Counted from the stretch's first letter, positions 42,144 through 51,822 are shown. The stretch: DNA of 64,000 nucleotides from an uncultured Eubacteriales bacterium (GCA_900079765.1 LT599017.1:3300996-3364995); one strand, 5' to 3'. A program made the numbers and translations. The notes: generated by a model from the sequence alone, not told the origin.

Positions 42144-42302
42144 ATGCCTAAAAAGGATCGATGTCCGCATACCGTTGTGGAAGATCATATTACCGCCCCG
42201 CTTGCAGACGCAAAGCGGACAAAGCGTGTTTCACAAGTGACTATCCCGGCTAAAGCACGTATAGAAGACGCGAAAGAATACGTGGACAAGAATGAAAAAT
42301 AG
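42144..42302 (+). CDS. DUF3787 / CDIF630_02480-like small spore surface protein
   Basis: 52 residues, ATG with GAGGAG upstream. The pattern VVEDHITAPLAD......VSQVTIPAKARIEDAKEYVDKNEK fits the DUF3787 family, small proteins found on Clostridial spores, in which an ENH.TAAWA segment is followed by a VP.....AKEWVD.N ending. Some residues differ (Pro-Leu for Ala-Trp), so the assignment is moderate. Its presence just after ku-ligD supports the idea that this segment serves spores. A perfect terminator follows. Confidence 0.65.
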   Translation: MPKKDRCPHTVVEDHITAPLADAKRTKRVSQVTIPAKARIEDAKEYVDKNEK

Positions 42303-42309
42303 GATCAAT

Positions 42310-42358
42310 ATAGGAAGAAACCGCGCTCCCTTTGAAAGGGAGCGCGGTTTCTTCCTAT
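42310..42358. terminator. bidirectional terminator between the DUF3787 gene and PFOR
   Basis: Perfect 23-bp stem starting ATAGGAAGAAACCGCGCTCC, loop TGA, reverse complement after it; serves both convergent genes. Confidence 0.9.
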
Positions 42359-42370
42359 ATGAGGGATTTG

Positions 42371-45300
42371 CTAGAATAGGTTGTTCTCCGACATTTGCTT
42401 ATAAAGCGCATATTTATCTTGCGCAGTTTTTTCAGCCTCATCGACCAATTGTTCAACCTGCGCCGAGCCCGAGGACATCATCTGAGTATATCGCAGCTCC
42501 CCACTGAGGAAGTTCCGGTATGGCTCTGAAGGCTGCTTTGAATCTAATATAAACGGTGGTTTGCCCTGATCTCTATTCATGGGATTATAGCGGTATAGGT
42601 GGACATAGCCTGTATCGACAGCCTTTTTCTCCTCTGCTATGCTGGTGCCCATTCCGGTTATGATACCATGGCTAACACAGGGAGAATAGGCAATGATGAG
42701 TGACGGGCCCGGATATTTTTCTGCTTCGATGATTGCTTGAAGCGTTTGATTGAAGTTGGCTCCCATGGCAATTTGTGCAACGTAAATATCTTTGTAGCTC
42801 ATGGCCATCATGCCCAAATCTTTTTTACGGGTTTTCTTTCCGGCGGAGGCAAATTTCGCGACTGCCGCTACGGGAGTGGATTTAGAGGCCTGTCCACCGG
42901 TATTGGAGTAAATTTCAGTATCCAAGACCAGGACATTGACGTTCGCGCCGCTGGCCAGCACATGATCCAGTCCTCCATATCCAATATCGTAGGCCCAGCC
43001 ATCTCCCCCGATAATCCAGATAGAACGCTTAACCAGATAGTCTTTCAATTGCTGTATGCTTTTTAGGATGGGGCAGCTGCCGGTATCGGCCGAATTTAGT
43101 GCATGGATGACTGCCTCGGACTCTTCCTTTGCTTCTGTTCCGCCTGCCCAAGCATCCAGCCATCTGCTAAACGGCTCTCGCAGCGATTGCTCCAAATCGG
43201 GCGTTTCCAATGCCATGCGTACTTGAGCTGCCAACCGCTCCCGGCTCTGCTGCGTACCGAGGAACATTCCGTATCCATATTCAGCATTGTCTTCAAACAG
43301 CGAATTAGCCCACGCCGGTCCCTTGCCATCCGCATTTGTTGCATATGCAATGGAAGGTGCGCTTGCACCCCAGATGGAAGAACATCCGGTCGCGTTGGCA
43401 ATTAACATGCGATCTCCAAATAGCTGGGTAACAAGCTTGACATAGGGCGTTTCACCGCAGCCTGGGCAGGCACCGTTAAATTCGAGCAGCGGGCGGCATA
43501 GCTGACTGCCTTTAATAGTTGCAGTGGAGGTTAGATGCCTTTTCTCAGAAAGCGTCATTGCATAATCCCAATTGCCGTACTGATCGGTCTGCTGTTCCAC
43601 AGGTTTCATAATCAGCGCTTTGCCCTTGGCTGGGCAAACATCCGCACAATTGCCACAGCCAGTGCAATCCAACGGGCTGACCTGTACGCGCATCTGATAT
43701 CCCTCCAGCCCTTTTCCATTGGCCGGCTTGGTTTCAAAGGTCTTAGGTTTTTGCGTTTGCTCCTCTTCATCAAGAATTGTTAATCGAATCGTCGCATGTG
43801 GGCAAACAAAAGAGCACATACCGCATTGGATGCAGCGCTCAATTTGCCATTCAGGGAGCCTTACCGCAATACCGCGTTTTTCATAAGCGGTAGTGCCCAT
43901 AGGGAAAGTGCCGTCCGGCATATTTTCAAAGGCGCTTACAGGCAGCTCATCCCCTTCATCACGGGCCATGACACGCTGGATATTCCGAACAAACTCCGGA
44001 GTATTGTTATCGCTGTTAACGTAGGAATGGGACTGTGTGGATACCTCTTCTCCCCCCCAGCTGTCCGGAACTTCCACAGGATGTGAGGCGGCAATCCCTG
44101 CATCTACGGCAGCGTAATTCATTTCTACAACCTTTTTCCCCTTTTTCCCGTAATCCCTGTCAATACTCTGTTTTAATAGTGGTATTGCCTGTTCCAACGG
44201 AACCACGGAGACCAGCTTGAAAAACACAGCCTGCATGATCATATTAATACGGTTCCCCAACCCCAGCTGCCCGGCAATGGAGATGGCATCGACGGTATAA
44301 AAATGCAGTTTCTTTCTGGCAATGGTTTGTTTCAGCGCTATGGGCAGATTCTGTTCCAATTGCTCAGCTGTCCAGTCACAGTTGAGGACAAAAATGCCGC
44401 CCTCCTTAATTCCTTTGAGAATGTCATAATTGAAAATAAAGCTTTTGTTATGACAGGCGATATAGTCCGCCCGATCAATTAGATAGGGTGAGCGGATGGG
44501 TTGGTCTCCAAAGCGCAGGTGAGAAATTGTTGTACCGCCAGACTTTTTACTGTCATAAGAAAAGTAGGCTTGTACATATTTATCTGTATTTTCACCAATG
44601 ATTTTTACGGCGGATTTATTAGCGCCTACCGTTCCGTCTGATCCTAAGCCCCAGAATTTGCAGTTGACGGTCGGCGGTGAATCGTTGTTGTCAATCTCCG
44701 GCAGAGAAAGCATGGTAACATCGTCATGAATGCCAATCGTAAATCTGCTTTTAGGTTTTTCCTGGCGCATATTATTAAATACTGCGCGAATATGGCCTGG
44801 ACGGGTATCCTTGGACCCCAGTCCGTAACGGCCCCCCAATACCTGCGTATCGGTATTTCTTTGGGCAATTGCCTTGCAGATATCCAAATACAACGGTTCG
44901 CCGATAGAGCCCGGCTCCTTCGTGCGATCCAGTACGGAAATGCATTGGACACTGTGGGGTATCACATCAAGCAGGTGCGAAATGGAAAAAGGACGATATA
45001 AATGCACACGAACTGATCCGACCTTTTCACCATCAGCTGTGAGCTGATCCACTACCTCGTCTATGGTATCACATACAGAACCCATTGCGATGATGATATG
45101 TGTCGCATCCGGCGTACCATGATAGGAGAAAGGCTGATAGGTTCTGCCCGTAATCTTGCCATATGATTGCATAAGGTTTTCCATGATAGATGGAACGCGA
45201 TCAAAAAACGGGTTTTGTACCTCGCGTCCCTGAAAATAGATATCAGGGTTCTGCGCCGTGCCCCTTGCTACAGGATAGTTAGGATTTAAGGCCCGGCTTT

Positions 45301-45904
45301 TGAATTCCTGCAGCGCCTGATAATCAACCAACGGCTGAATCTGTTCATAATCAGGCGCATCAATCTTTTGAAATTCATGTGAGGTGCGGAAACCATCAAA
45401 AAAATGGATGACCGGCAAACGGGCCTGTATGGCGCACATATGGGAAAGGAATGAAAGGTCCATGGCCTCCTGAACATTGGAGGATGCCAGCATAATAGCG
45501 CCGGTCTGCCGGCAGGCCATTACGTCCTGGTGATCCCCAAAAATTGATAGAGCGTGAGTCGCAAGCGCCCGCGCGGACACATGCAGTACACCGGGCAACA
45601 ATTCACCTACCATTTTGTAAAGGTTGGGGATCATTAGCAACAAGCCTTGGGAGGCTGTATAGGTAGTCGTAAGCACACCCGATTGCAATGCACCATGCAT
45701 GGCACCCGCGGCACCTGCTTCTGATTGCATCTCAACCACTTTCACGGCCTGTCCAAACAAATTCCTTTTTCCCTCTGTTGCCCATTGATCTATGCGTTCT
45801 GCCATGGGAGTAGATGGGGTAATGGGGTATATGGAGGCAACCTCTGTCATCATATATGATGCATAAGCAGCAGCTTGATTCCCATCCATTGTTTTAGTAG
45901 ACAT
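42371..45904 (-). CDS. nifJ: pyruvate:ferredoxin (flavodoxin) oxidoreductase
   Basis: 1,177 residues, the single-chain homodimeric PFOR. Domain order is normal: pyruvate-binding N-terminus (SIYPITPSTPMAERIDQWA), domain II (SVLDRTKEPGS..), domain III with the gamma-type segment, two 4Fe-4S ferredoxin clusters (CIQCGMCSFVCPHA; CTGCGNCADVCPAKGKAL), a proximal cluster with CPGCGETPY, and the thiamine diphosphate site GDGWAYDIGYGGLDH..NVLVLDTEIYSNTGGQAS. It oxidises pyruvate to acetyl-CoA and CO2, reducing ferredoxin. AAGGAG precedes the ATG. It is monocistronic. Less GC-rich than core genes; whether it is the only PFOR of the organism is unknown. Confidence 0.96.
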   Translation of the reverse strand: MSTKTMDGNQAAAYASYMMTEVASIYPITPSTPMAERIDQWATEGKRNLFGQAVKVVEMQSEAGAAGAMHGALQSGVLTTTYTASQGLLLMIPNLYKMVGELLPGVLHVSARALATHALSIFGDHQDVMACRQTGAIMLASSNVQEAMDLSFLSHMCAIQARLPVIHFFDGFRTSHEFQKIDAPDYEQIQPLVDYQALQEFKSRALNPNYPVARGTAQNPDIYFQGREVQNPFFDRVPSIMENLMQSYGKITGRTYQPFSYHGTPDATHIIIAMGSVCDTIDEVVDQLTADGEKVGSVRVHLYRPFSISHLLDVIPHSVQCISVLDRTKEPGSIGEPLYLDICKAIAQRNTDTQVLGGRYGLGSKDTRPGHIRAVFNNMRQEKPKSRFTIGIHDDVTMLSLPEIDNNDSPPTVNCKFWGLGSDGTVGANKSAVKIIGENTDKYVQAYFSYDSKKSGGTTISHLRFGDQPIRSPYLIDRADYIACHNKSFIFNYDILKGIKEGGIFVLNCDWTAEQLEQNLPIALKQTIARKKLHFYTVDAISIAGQLGLGNRINMIMQAVFFKLVSVVPLEQAIPLLKQSIDRDYGKKGKKVVEMNYAAVDAGIAASHPVEVPDSWGGEEVSTQSHSYVNSDNNTPEFVRNIQRVMARDEGDELPVSAFENMPDGTFPMGTTAYEKRGIAVRLPEWQIERCIQCGMCSFVCPHATIRLTILDEEEQTQKPKTFETKPANGKGLEGYQMRVQVSPLDCTGCGNCADVCPAKGKALIMKPVEQQTDQYGNWDYAMTLSEKRHLTSTATIKGSQLCRPLLEFNGACPGCGETPYVKLVTQLFGDRMLIANATGCSSIWGASAPSIAYATNADGKGPAWANSLFEDNAEYGYGMFLGTQQSRERLAAQVRMALETPDLEQSLREPFSRWLDAWAGGTEAKEESEAVIHALNSADTGSCPILKSIQQLKDYLVKRSIWIIGGDGWAYDIGYGGLDHVLASGANVNVLVLDTEIYSNTGGQASKSTPVAAVAKFASAGKKTRKKDLGMMAMSYKDIYVAQIAMGANFNQTLQAIIEAEKYPGPSLIIAYSPCVSHGIITGMGTSIAEEKKAVDTGYVHLYRYNPMNRDQGKPPFILDSKQPSEPYRNFLSGELRYTQMMSSGSAQVEQLVDEAEKTAQDKYALYKQMSENNLF

Positions 45905-46048
45905 GGGAAAATCTCCTTTATATAGAGTTGCACTTAGTTTGTCAAATAAGTAAATGACTATTCTGCTCGTTGATAATATATCATAGGTTCACCCTGATTG
46001 CCGTTTCCCCGAGCCTCGCGCCGACGTCTCATGCCAAGCGAGCGCTTA

Positions 46049-46078
46049 CCCTGTCTATCTTTTGACAGGGCATTTTTC
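46049..46078 (+). terminator. orphan terminator-like hairpin
   Basis: CCCTGTC (46049-46055), 8-base loop, GACAGGG (46064-46070), then CATTTTTC. No plus-strand gene precedes it (PFOR is on the other strand), so it may be a relic of a lost gene or part of a regulatory leader. Confidence 0.4.
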
Positions 46079-46167
46079 ATGTCAATTTCGCCATTAAAAG
46101 CGCCAATTTCGTCATTTGCCGTTTCTGTAAAAATATTTCTGTATACTCAGAGCGGGAGGTGACTGCG

Positions 46168-46539
46168 ATGCTTTACCGGATCTATCCGCAGACGGACGCC
46201 GCAAAATTCTATATGGAACCGCACAGCGGGAGCAGCCTTCCATTCCTTACAGTGAAAAAAATGCGAAAGATTTACCCGGATGATCATTTCACTGTGATCG
46301 GGGAAATCGGCGGCATCTCACGCCCCCCCGACAACGGGAATCGGCTGGTGACGGAAACAGGCGAAGTCGTTCCCATTCTTCCACGAGGCAGTCTGAGAAG
46401 GCCCTTTGAGTGGGTTGCCGGATACGTCGCGGTGGACAAAAGCACTTACCTTGCAGCAATCAGGAGCCTGATCCCCTCGTTTCTACGGAGACAATGGGCA
46501 GACCAAAGTCACGGGGACGGGACGCGTAAACCCTTTTAG
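46168..46539 (+). CDS. hypothetical protein upstream of the SLH/esterase gene
   Basis: 123 residues from the ATG that follows GGGAGGTG. I do not recognise it. It begins MLYRIYPQTDAAKFYMEPHSGSSLP, lacks a signal peptide or membrane helix, and ends in a basic stretch (RSLIPSFLRRQW). The gene precedes the large surface protein by 29 bases, in the same direction, so the two may be co-transcribed. The AT content and context put it with the accessory segment. Confidence 0.5.
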   Translation: MLYRIYPQTDAAKFYMEPHSGSSLPFLTVKKMRKIYPDDHFTVIGEIGGISRPPDNGNRLVTETGEVVPILPRGSLRRPFEWVAGYVAVDKSTYLAAIRSLIPSFLRRQWADQSHGDGTRKPF

Positions 46540-46568
46540 TAAAGAACATTTTAGGGAGGTCATGAGAA

Positions 46569-49500
46569 ATGAAGATCATGCGAGAAAGAATCTGGAGCCT
46601 GCTGCTGTGCATCGTAATGGTGATCACCATGCTGCCGACAACAGTTTCCGCGGCAGGCGGGGACCCGATATCTACCGCCGCCATCCGTCTGGATGCAGCA
46701 AATAATTTTGGCATTACGGGCGGTGGAACAAATTGGGTTTATTTTTCCAATTATCCGATAAGCGATGCGCCTACGCCGGTCAGATGGCGGGTGCTGTCCA
46801 CTGACCTGAACGGGGACTCCTTTCAGGACCATGCAAGGAACCCCTACACAGGAAAGGGTCTGTTTCTGATGTCGGAATATGTGCTGCGGGATGGTGAAGT
46901 AAAATTCGCTTACCCCGGCGAGGACAACACCTATAGCACCAGCAACCTGCGAGACAAGAGTAGTACCGCACTTATTTATTTTTCTACGGCGGAGGTTTAT
47001 GCCGCCCTGCGGACGACAAAAACCTCCGATACGGACGTAAGCCTAGCGGGTACACCCACATGGAAGGCATCCGACTTGTCCGGCGTCATGTCCGGCACGG
47101 TGATGTTCAGTCTGTCGGCCGCGGAGGCCAACAACGGCAGCTATGGATTTGCTCCGCTCCCTGATACACCTGATTTCAAGCGTATTGCTTACAAATTTGA
47201 AAACCCGTCAATGCCGAGCGGTGAGTGGTGGCTGCGCTCCTCTGACTATTCGGATTCGTATCAAGCGGGCGTGGTCGAATCGAGTGGCGCTCTCTCCACC
47301 AATGCAGTGGATCAACCTCTTGGAATTCGCCCCGCTTTCAATTTAAATCTGTCCACTGTTCTCTTCACATCCGCCGCCGAAAACGGTAAATCCTCCGGCA
47401 CTTGCGGTGCCGGAGCATTGACGGCAGTTTCAACTGCCGCTCCAACCGATTGGAAGCTCACGCTTTTGGACAGCAGCAGAAAATTTACCACGCCGCCTAT
47501 ACCGATACTCATCGGTAAAGATGGCGTGACGGTAAGTATCCCCTACACCGATGCAACGGTCGGCCCGAACGAATACATTTCGGCAATCCTTGTGGACAGC
47601 AGCGGCAATGCCCTTTATTATGGCAGGCTTAAAAATACCGTAAATTCCGGCGATGCCAACGGTACACTGCCTATTGACATCCCCTCCGGCCTTGCCGAAG
47701 GCAGCTATACTCTCAAGCTGTTCACAGAACAGTACAACGGCGACAGGAATACTGACTATGCCAGCGCATTTCGGGATCTAGCGCTGACGGTGCTGGGCAG
47801 TATCACCGTCCAGAACGACGGCAACGGCACGGCCAACGCCGATTACAGTATTGCAACACCGGGTACGGAGATAACCCTGACCACCACACCGAATGATGGA
47901 TATCAGTTCAAAGAATGGCAGGTTATAAGCGGCAGTGTGACTATAATAAATGATAAATTTAACATGCCAGCTGAAAGTGTAACGGTAAAGGCAATCTTTA
48001 CGCCACTGACTACGGTGGACTCGGTTACCATCAAAACCGCACCATCCAAGACCACCTACACCGAAGGGGAAGCCCTCGACCTCACTGGCCTTGTGGTAAC
48101 CCTGAATAAAAGCAACAGCACTACGGAGGATGTGGCTCTGGCTGATTTCACAGCTAATGGCATTACGGTCAGCCCCGCAAACGGAGCCACGCTGGCGGCC
48201 AGCTATAACAAGGTGACCATCAGCCACACGCCTTCCGGAAAATCGGCCGATCAGCCGATCACCGTGAATCCGGCTCCTGTGACGGTGAATGCGGTTACCA
48301 TCAAAACCGCACCATCCAAGACCACCTACACCGAAGGGGAATCCCTCGACCTCACCGGGCTTGTGGTAACCCTGAATAAGAGCAACAGCACCACGGAGGA
48401 TGTGGCTCTGGGTGATTTCGCAGCCAAGGGCATTACGGTCAGCCCCGCAAACGGAGCCACGCTGGCGACCAGCCATAACAAGGTGACCATCAGCCACACG
48501 GCGTCCGGAAAAACGGTCGATCAGCCGATCGCCGTGAATCCGGCTCCTGTGGCGGTGAATTCAGTTACTATAAAAACCGCGCCGACGAAGACGACTTATA
48601 CGGCGGGCGAGACCCTTGACCTGAACGGGCTTGTGGTAACGTTGCATATGAGTGGCGACACGGAGCAGGACGTGGACTTTTCCGATTTTGCAAATAACGG
48701 CATCATAACTAATCCGGCAAACGGCATGCCGCTCGTCCCTGGCTTTACGGCCGTGACGATCACGGCGGGCAGCCAGTCGGTAAGCCAGAGTATTACAGTG
48801 AGCTCGGCTCAATATGTAGCGATGGGCGACAGCATTGCCTCCGGGTATGGGCTGGCTGATAAGGATGATTCCTACACCTCCCTTGTCAGGGAAACGCTGG
48901 GCTTATACAGCTTTATCATAGCGAATGACGGGATGAACAGTACGACTTTACTGCAAGGTCTGTCGCTAGCCGGCTTGGATACATACCTGAGCGACGCAAC
49001 AGTGATTACCCTCAGCATCGGGTCGAACGACGTGCTGGCTCCTTTCCTGAAAAGTATTGCCGACCAGCTCAACTGTGACACGGATGAGATCCAGAGCACA
49101 TTGGCTTTGCTGACCCCGGCGGAACAGCTTAGTTTCTTTTCGGCACTCAATACGGACGGCGTTCTAAAAAATAACGAACAGCTCCGTAGCGCGGCATTAG
49201 CGTTCGCGGCGAATTTCCAGGTTATCATCGGCAGGCTAAAGATTCTCGCGCCGAACGCAACAATTTATGTGACCAACGCCTATAATCCATATGAGGGGAT
49301 CAGCATCCCCTATGGCGCCAATACGCTAAACCTTGGGGAAATTGCAGACGTCTATATCCAAACTATAAACAAAGCGTTCTCCGAAAATTCCACAGATTAT
49401 GCACTGATTGACGTCTATTCCGCTTTCTCGGCCTCACAGGCAAGCGGAACCTCTCCTGTTAACGCAAACCTTGCACACTTCAATTTTGACCCACATCCCA

Positions 49501-50642
49501 ACGCGGCAGGGCACGCCCTGATCGCAAATCTGATTCTTACCCCAAGCTGGCCCTCCGGCAGCAACTTGATAGCCTCCGGCATCACCTCCACGGGCGCGAC
49601 TCTGAGCTGGACGGCTGCAAACGGCGCGGCAGCGGTCACCGGATATCGGATATATCAGAACGGAATCCTCATTGGCGCCGTGGGCGGCAATGTAACCACC
49701 TATACCGTGACGGGACTTTCCGCATCCACCAGCTACAGCTTTCGGGTGCAGGCGGGTAACGCCGGCAGCCTATGGACGGCAAACGGACCTTCCGTCACGG
49801 CCACCACGAGCGCCGCGTCCTCCTACGACGGGGGCTACTCCTCCGCAACCTATTACACCGTTACGGCAACGGCGGGCGCGGGCGGACACATTTCTCCCTC
49901 CGGCAGTGTAGCGGTCAAAGAGGGCAGCGACATAACCTTTACCATTACCGCCAACGATGGCTATGAAATTGAAGACGTTCTGGCCGACGGCGGGAGCGCA
50001 GGCGCGGTTTCATCCTATACCTTTAAAAACGTCAAGAAAGCGCATACCATAACCGTCTCATTTACGAAAAGTACGGAGAAAACCGCAAATCCTTTTACCG
50101 ATGTGGAAACGGATGCCTGGTTCTATGAGAGTGTCCTGTATGTCTATGAAAAGGGCCTGATGACCGGGACGGGCACGGGCTGCTTTGACCCTGGCGGCAG
50201 CATGACCCGCTCCATGCTCGTTACGGTGCTTTACCGCTTGAGCGGCGATGCCGGCAGCTACGATAACAGCTTTGCGGACGTCGATCCGGGCGCGTGGTAT
50301 AAAAACGCCGTAGCCTGGGCGTCGGCAACCGGCATTACAAGCGGCACCGGCGGCGGCAGGTTCAGTCCGGACAAACGGATTACCCGCGAGCAGCTCGCTG
50401 TGCTGTTATACAACTGCGCGGGTTACATGGGCTATGATGTCTCTGCGGGAGAGAACGTGAATATCCTGTCCTACCGCGACGCGTCCGGCATCTCAGATTA
50501 TGCGTATGCAGCCCTGCAGTGGGCCTGCGGCGCAGGGATTCTGGAGGGTGACACGGACGGCAATCTGAATCCGGGCGGCTCCGCTACCCGCGCGGAGGTC
50601 GCGGCGGTCATCGAGCGCTTTGTCGAATTGGTTATGAAATAG
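46569..50642 (+). CDS. multidomain SLH surface protein with SGNH/GDSL esterase domain
   Basis: 1,357 residues. Signal peptide 1-29 (IWSLLLCIVMVITMLPTTVSA). Residues about 35-260 resemble DUF6273 (WWLRSSDYSD, GIRPAFNLN). About 410-478 is an InlB B-repeat-like unit. Residues about 485-745 are three Ig-like repeats of 90 residues. Residues about 748-987 are an SGNH hydrolase: Ser in VAMGDSIASGYG, Asn in LSIGSNDVL, Asp/His in FDPHPNAAGH. Then fibronectin type III (about 994-1080), a second InlB-like repeat, and three C-terminal SLH domains (FTDVETDAWFYESVLYVYEK; WASATGITSGTGGGRFSPD; LQWACGAGILEGDTDGNLNP). It should be a wall-anchored esterase or lipase acting on an external polymer or acyl group; substrate unknown. 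Confidence 0.87.
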   Translation: MKIMRERIWSLLLCIVMVITMLPTTVSAAGGDPISTAAIRLDAANNFGITGGGTNWVYFSNYPISDAPTPVRWRVLSTDLNGDSFQDHARNPYTGKGLFLMSEYVLRDGEVKFAYPGEDNTYSTSNLRDKSSTALIYFSTAEVYAALRTTKTSDTDVSLAGTPTWKASDLSGVMSGTVMFSLSAAEANNGSYGFAPLPDTPDFKRIAYKFENPSMPSGEWWLRSSDYSDSYQAGVVESSGALSTNAVDQPLGIRPAFNLNLSTVLFTSAAENGKSSGTCGAGALTAVSTAAPTDWKLTLLDSSRKFTTPPIPILIGKDGVTVSIPYTDATVGPNEYISAILVDSSGNALYYGRLKNTVNSGDANGTLPIDIPSGLAEGSYTLKLFTEQYNGDRNTDYASAFRDLALTVLGSITVQNDGNGTANADYSIATPGTEITLTTTPNDGYQFKEWQVISGSVTIINDKFNMPAESVTVKAIFTPLTTVDSVTIKTAPSKTTYTEGEALDLTGLVVTLNKSNSTTEDVALADFTANGITVSPANGATLAASYNKVTISHTPSGKSADQPITVNPAPVTVNAVTIKTAPSKTTYTEGESLDLTGLVVTLNKSNSTTEDVALGDFAAKGITVSPANGATLATSHNKVTISHTASGKTVDQPIAVNPAPVAVNSVTIKTAPTKTTYTAGETLDLNGLVVTLHMSGDTEQDVDFSDFANNGIITNPANGMPLVPGFTAVTITAGSQSVSQSITVSSAQYVAMGDSIASGYGLADKDDSYTSLVRETLGLYSFIIANDGMNSTTLLQGLSLAGLDTYLSDATVITLSIGSNDVLAPFLKSIADQLNCDTDEIQSTLALLTPAEQLSFFSALNTDGVLKNNEQLRSAALAFAANFQVIIGRLKILAPNATIYVTNAYNPYEGISIPYGANTLNLGEIADVYIQTINKAFSENSTDYALIDVYSAFSASQASGTSPVNANLAHFNFDPHPNAAGHALIANLILTPSWPSGSNLIASGITSTGATLSWTAANGAAAVTGYRIYQNGILIGAVGGNVTTYTVTGLSASTSYSFRVQAGNAGSLWTANGPSVTATTSAASSYDGGYSSATYYTVTATAGAGGHISPSGSVAVKEGSDITFTITANDGYEIEDVLADGGSAGAVSSYTFKNVKKAHTITVSFTKSTEKTANPFTDVETDAWFYESVLYVYEKGLMTGTGTGCFDPGGSMTRSMLVTVLYRLSGDAGSYDNSFADVDPGAWYKNAVAWASATGITSGTGGGRFSPDKRITREQLAVLLYNCAGYMGYDVSAGENVNILSYRDASGISDYAYAALQWACGAGILEGDTDGNLNPGGSATRAEVAAVIERFVELVMK
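48021..48806 (+). repeat. three tandem 270-base repeats coding for Ig-like units
   Basis: Units at 48021-48290, 48291-48560 and 48561-48806. The first two are nearly identical at DNA level, including synonymous positions, indicating recent duplication or gene conversion; the third is clearly diverged (VDFSDFANNGIITNPANG). Confidence 0.85.
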
Positions 50643-50659
50643 AAACAAAAGGATCATCA

Positions 50660-50718
50660 AAAAGATGGCGGATATCGTTCCGATTAAGAGTTGGAACGAT
50701 ATCCGCCATCTTTAATAA
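50660..50718 (+). terminator. terminator after the SLH/esterase gene
   Basis: AAAGATGGCGGATATCGTTCC (50660-50680) pairs perfectly with its complement at 50693-50713, ending in TTTAATAA. The rest of 50719-50896 holds no gene. Confidence 0.85.
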
Positions 50719-50896
50719 GAAACAAAACACTATTAGAAAGTTGAAAAGGCGGTAGCCGGCAATCGTTTTCTCCCTGCGGGTATAAAACGTTGAAGAGCTG
50801 AAAACAATTAGGTCGATATTGAATAAAGTGCGGCCTTGGTATGGCTGCAAGCGGAATATATGAGCGATCCTATAATTATAAAAAGGAGCAAACTCC

Positions 50897-51751
50897 ATGC
50901 ACCCACAAAACACCTTTCCTCCCCAACATCAAAACCGACAGCCCGGCCGTGAAGCTGAGATGAATCCCCCACCCCAGTACGATAACCCATCATACAAGGC
51001 GGCGGGCAAGCTTGCTGGAAAAAAAGCAATCATTACAGGCGGCGACAGCGGCATAGGCCGTGCCATCGCCATCGCCTATGCCAAGGAAGGTGCTGACGTG
51101 GCCATTGTCCACCTCTGCGAAAACAGCGACGCGCAGGACACTGTCCGCGCGGTTGAGGCGCTCGGGAGAACATGCATTCAAATTCAGGCCGACCTGCGTA
51201 CCGAGGATAACGCCGTAAATGCCGTAAATCTGGCAGTAACCCAGCTTGGAGCGATCAATATTCTAATCAACAACGCGGCGGTGCAATACCCCCAAAACAG
51301 CATATTGGACATCACCAGGGAACAGCTTGCAAACACCTTTGAAAGCAATTTCTTCTCCTGTTTCTATGTGACAAAGGCGGCGCTGCCACATCTGTCAAGG
51401 GGTGGCGCAATAATCTATACCGCGTCTATTACGGCGTTTGAAGGCAAGCCCACATTGATCGACTATTCCGCAACCAAAGGCGCGATCGTCTCGTTTACGC
51501 GGTCTATGGCTCTTTCCCTAATGGAGATGGGGATTCGCGTCAATGCGGTCGCCCCCGGGCCTGTTTGGACGCCGTTGATCGTGTCCAGTTTCTCTCCCGA
51601 GGTGGTGCAGACCTTTGGCTCCACCAGTCCCATGCAGCGTGCCGCACAGCCATATGAGCTGGCGCCAACTTATGTCTTCTTGGGCTGCGACGATTCCTCC
51701 AATATCTCGGGACAGATATTTCACGTAAACAGCGGAACAATTATCAATTAA
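50897..51751 (+). CDS. short-chain dehydrogenase/reductase (SDR)
   Basis: 284 residues. A Pro/Gln-rich N-terminal tail of about 40 residues (NTFPPQHQNRQPGREAEMNP) precedes the Rossmann domain, as in the YhdF/YhxC/GspA-related general-stress SDRs of Bacillus. Cofactor loop TGGDSGIGRA, NNAA in ILINNAAVQYP, catalytic Ser in YTASITAFEG and Tyr-Lys in DYSATKGAIV. The NSGTIIN end completes the classical fold. It reduces or oxidises an alcohol/carbonyl with NAD(P); substrate not known. AAAGGAGC precedes the ATG. Own transcription unit ended by a shared terminator. Confidence 0.9.
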   Translation: MHPQNTFPPQHQNRQPGREAEMNPPPQYDNPSYKAAGKLAGKKAIITGGDSGIGRAIAIAYAKEGADVAIVHLCENSDAQDTVRAVEALGRTCIQIQADLRTEDNAVNAVNLAVTQLGAINILINNAAVQYPQNSILDITREQLANTFESNFFSCFYVTKAALPHLSRGGAIIYTASITAFEGKPTLIDYSATKGAIVSFTRSMALSLMEMGIRVNAVAPGPVWTPLIVSSFSPEVVQTFGSTSPMQRAAQPYELAPTYVFLGCDDSSNISGQIFHVNSGTIIN

Positions 51752-51769
51752 CCTCTTTTTGATGATACT

Positions 51770-51822
51770 GGGCATAGATAAAAAGATTTCCTGTCTGCGC
51801 AGGAAATTTTTTATCTATGCCC
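51770..51822. terminator. bidirectional terminator between SDR and molybdenum hydroxylase operon
   Basis: GGGCATAGATAAAAAGATTTCCTG pairs with CAGGAAATTTTTTATCTATGCCC across a short loop, with A/T tracts inside both arms. Confidence 0.8.

Noticed and set aside
45905-45960. TTGACA / TATAAA promoter just before PFOR
   Set aside because: The -10-like TATAAA touches the ribosome binding site, so a transcript from it would lack that site.
38292-51822. Integrative element with tRNA-Val attachment site
   Set aside because: No integrase gene and no direct repeat of the tRNA 3' end were found within the window, so only the compositional shift supports an island.
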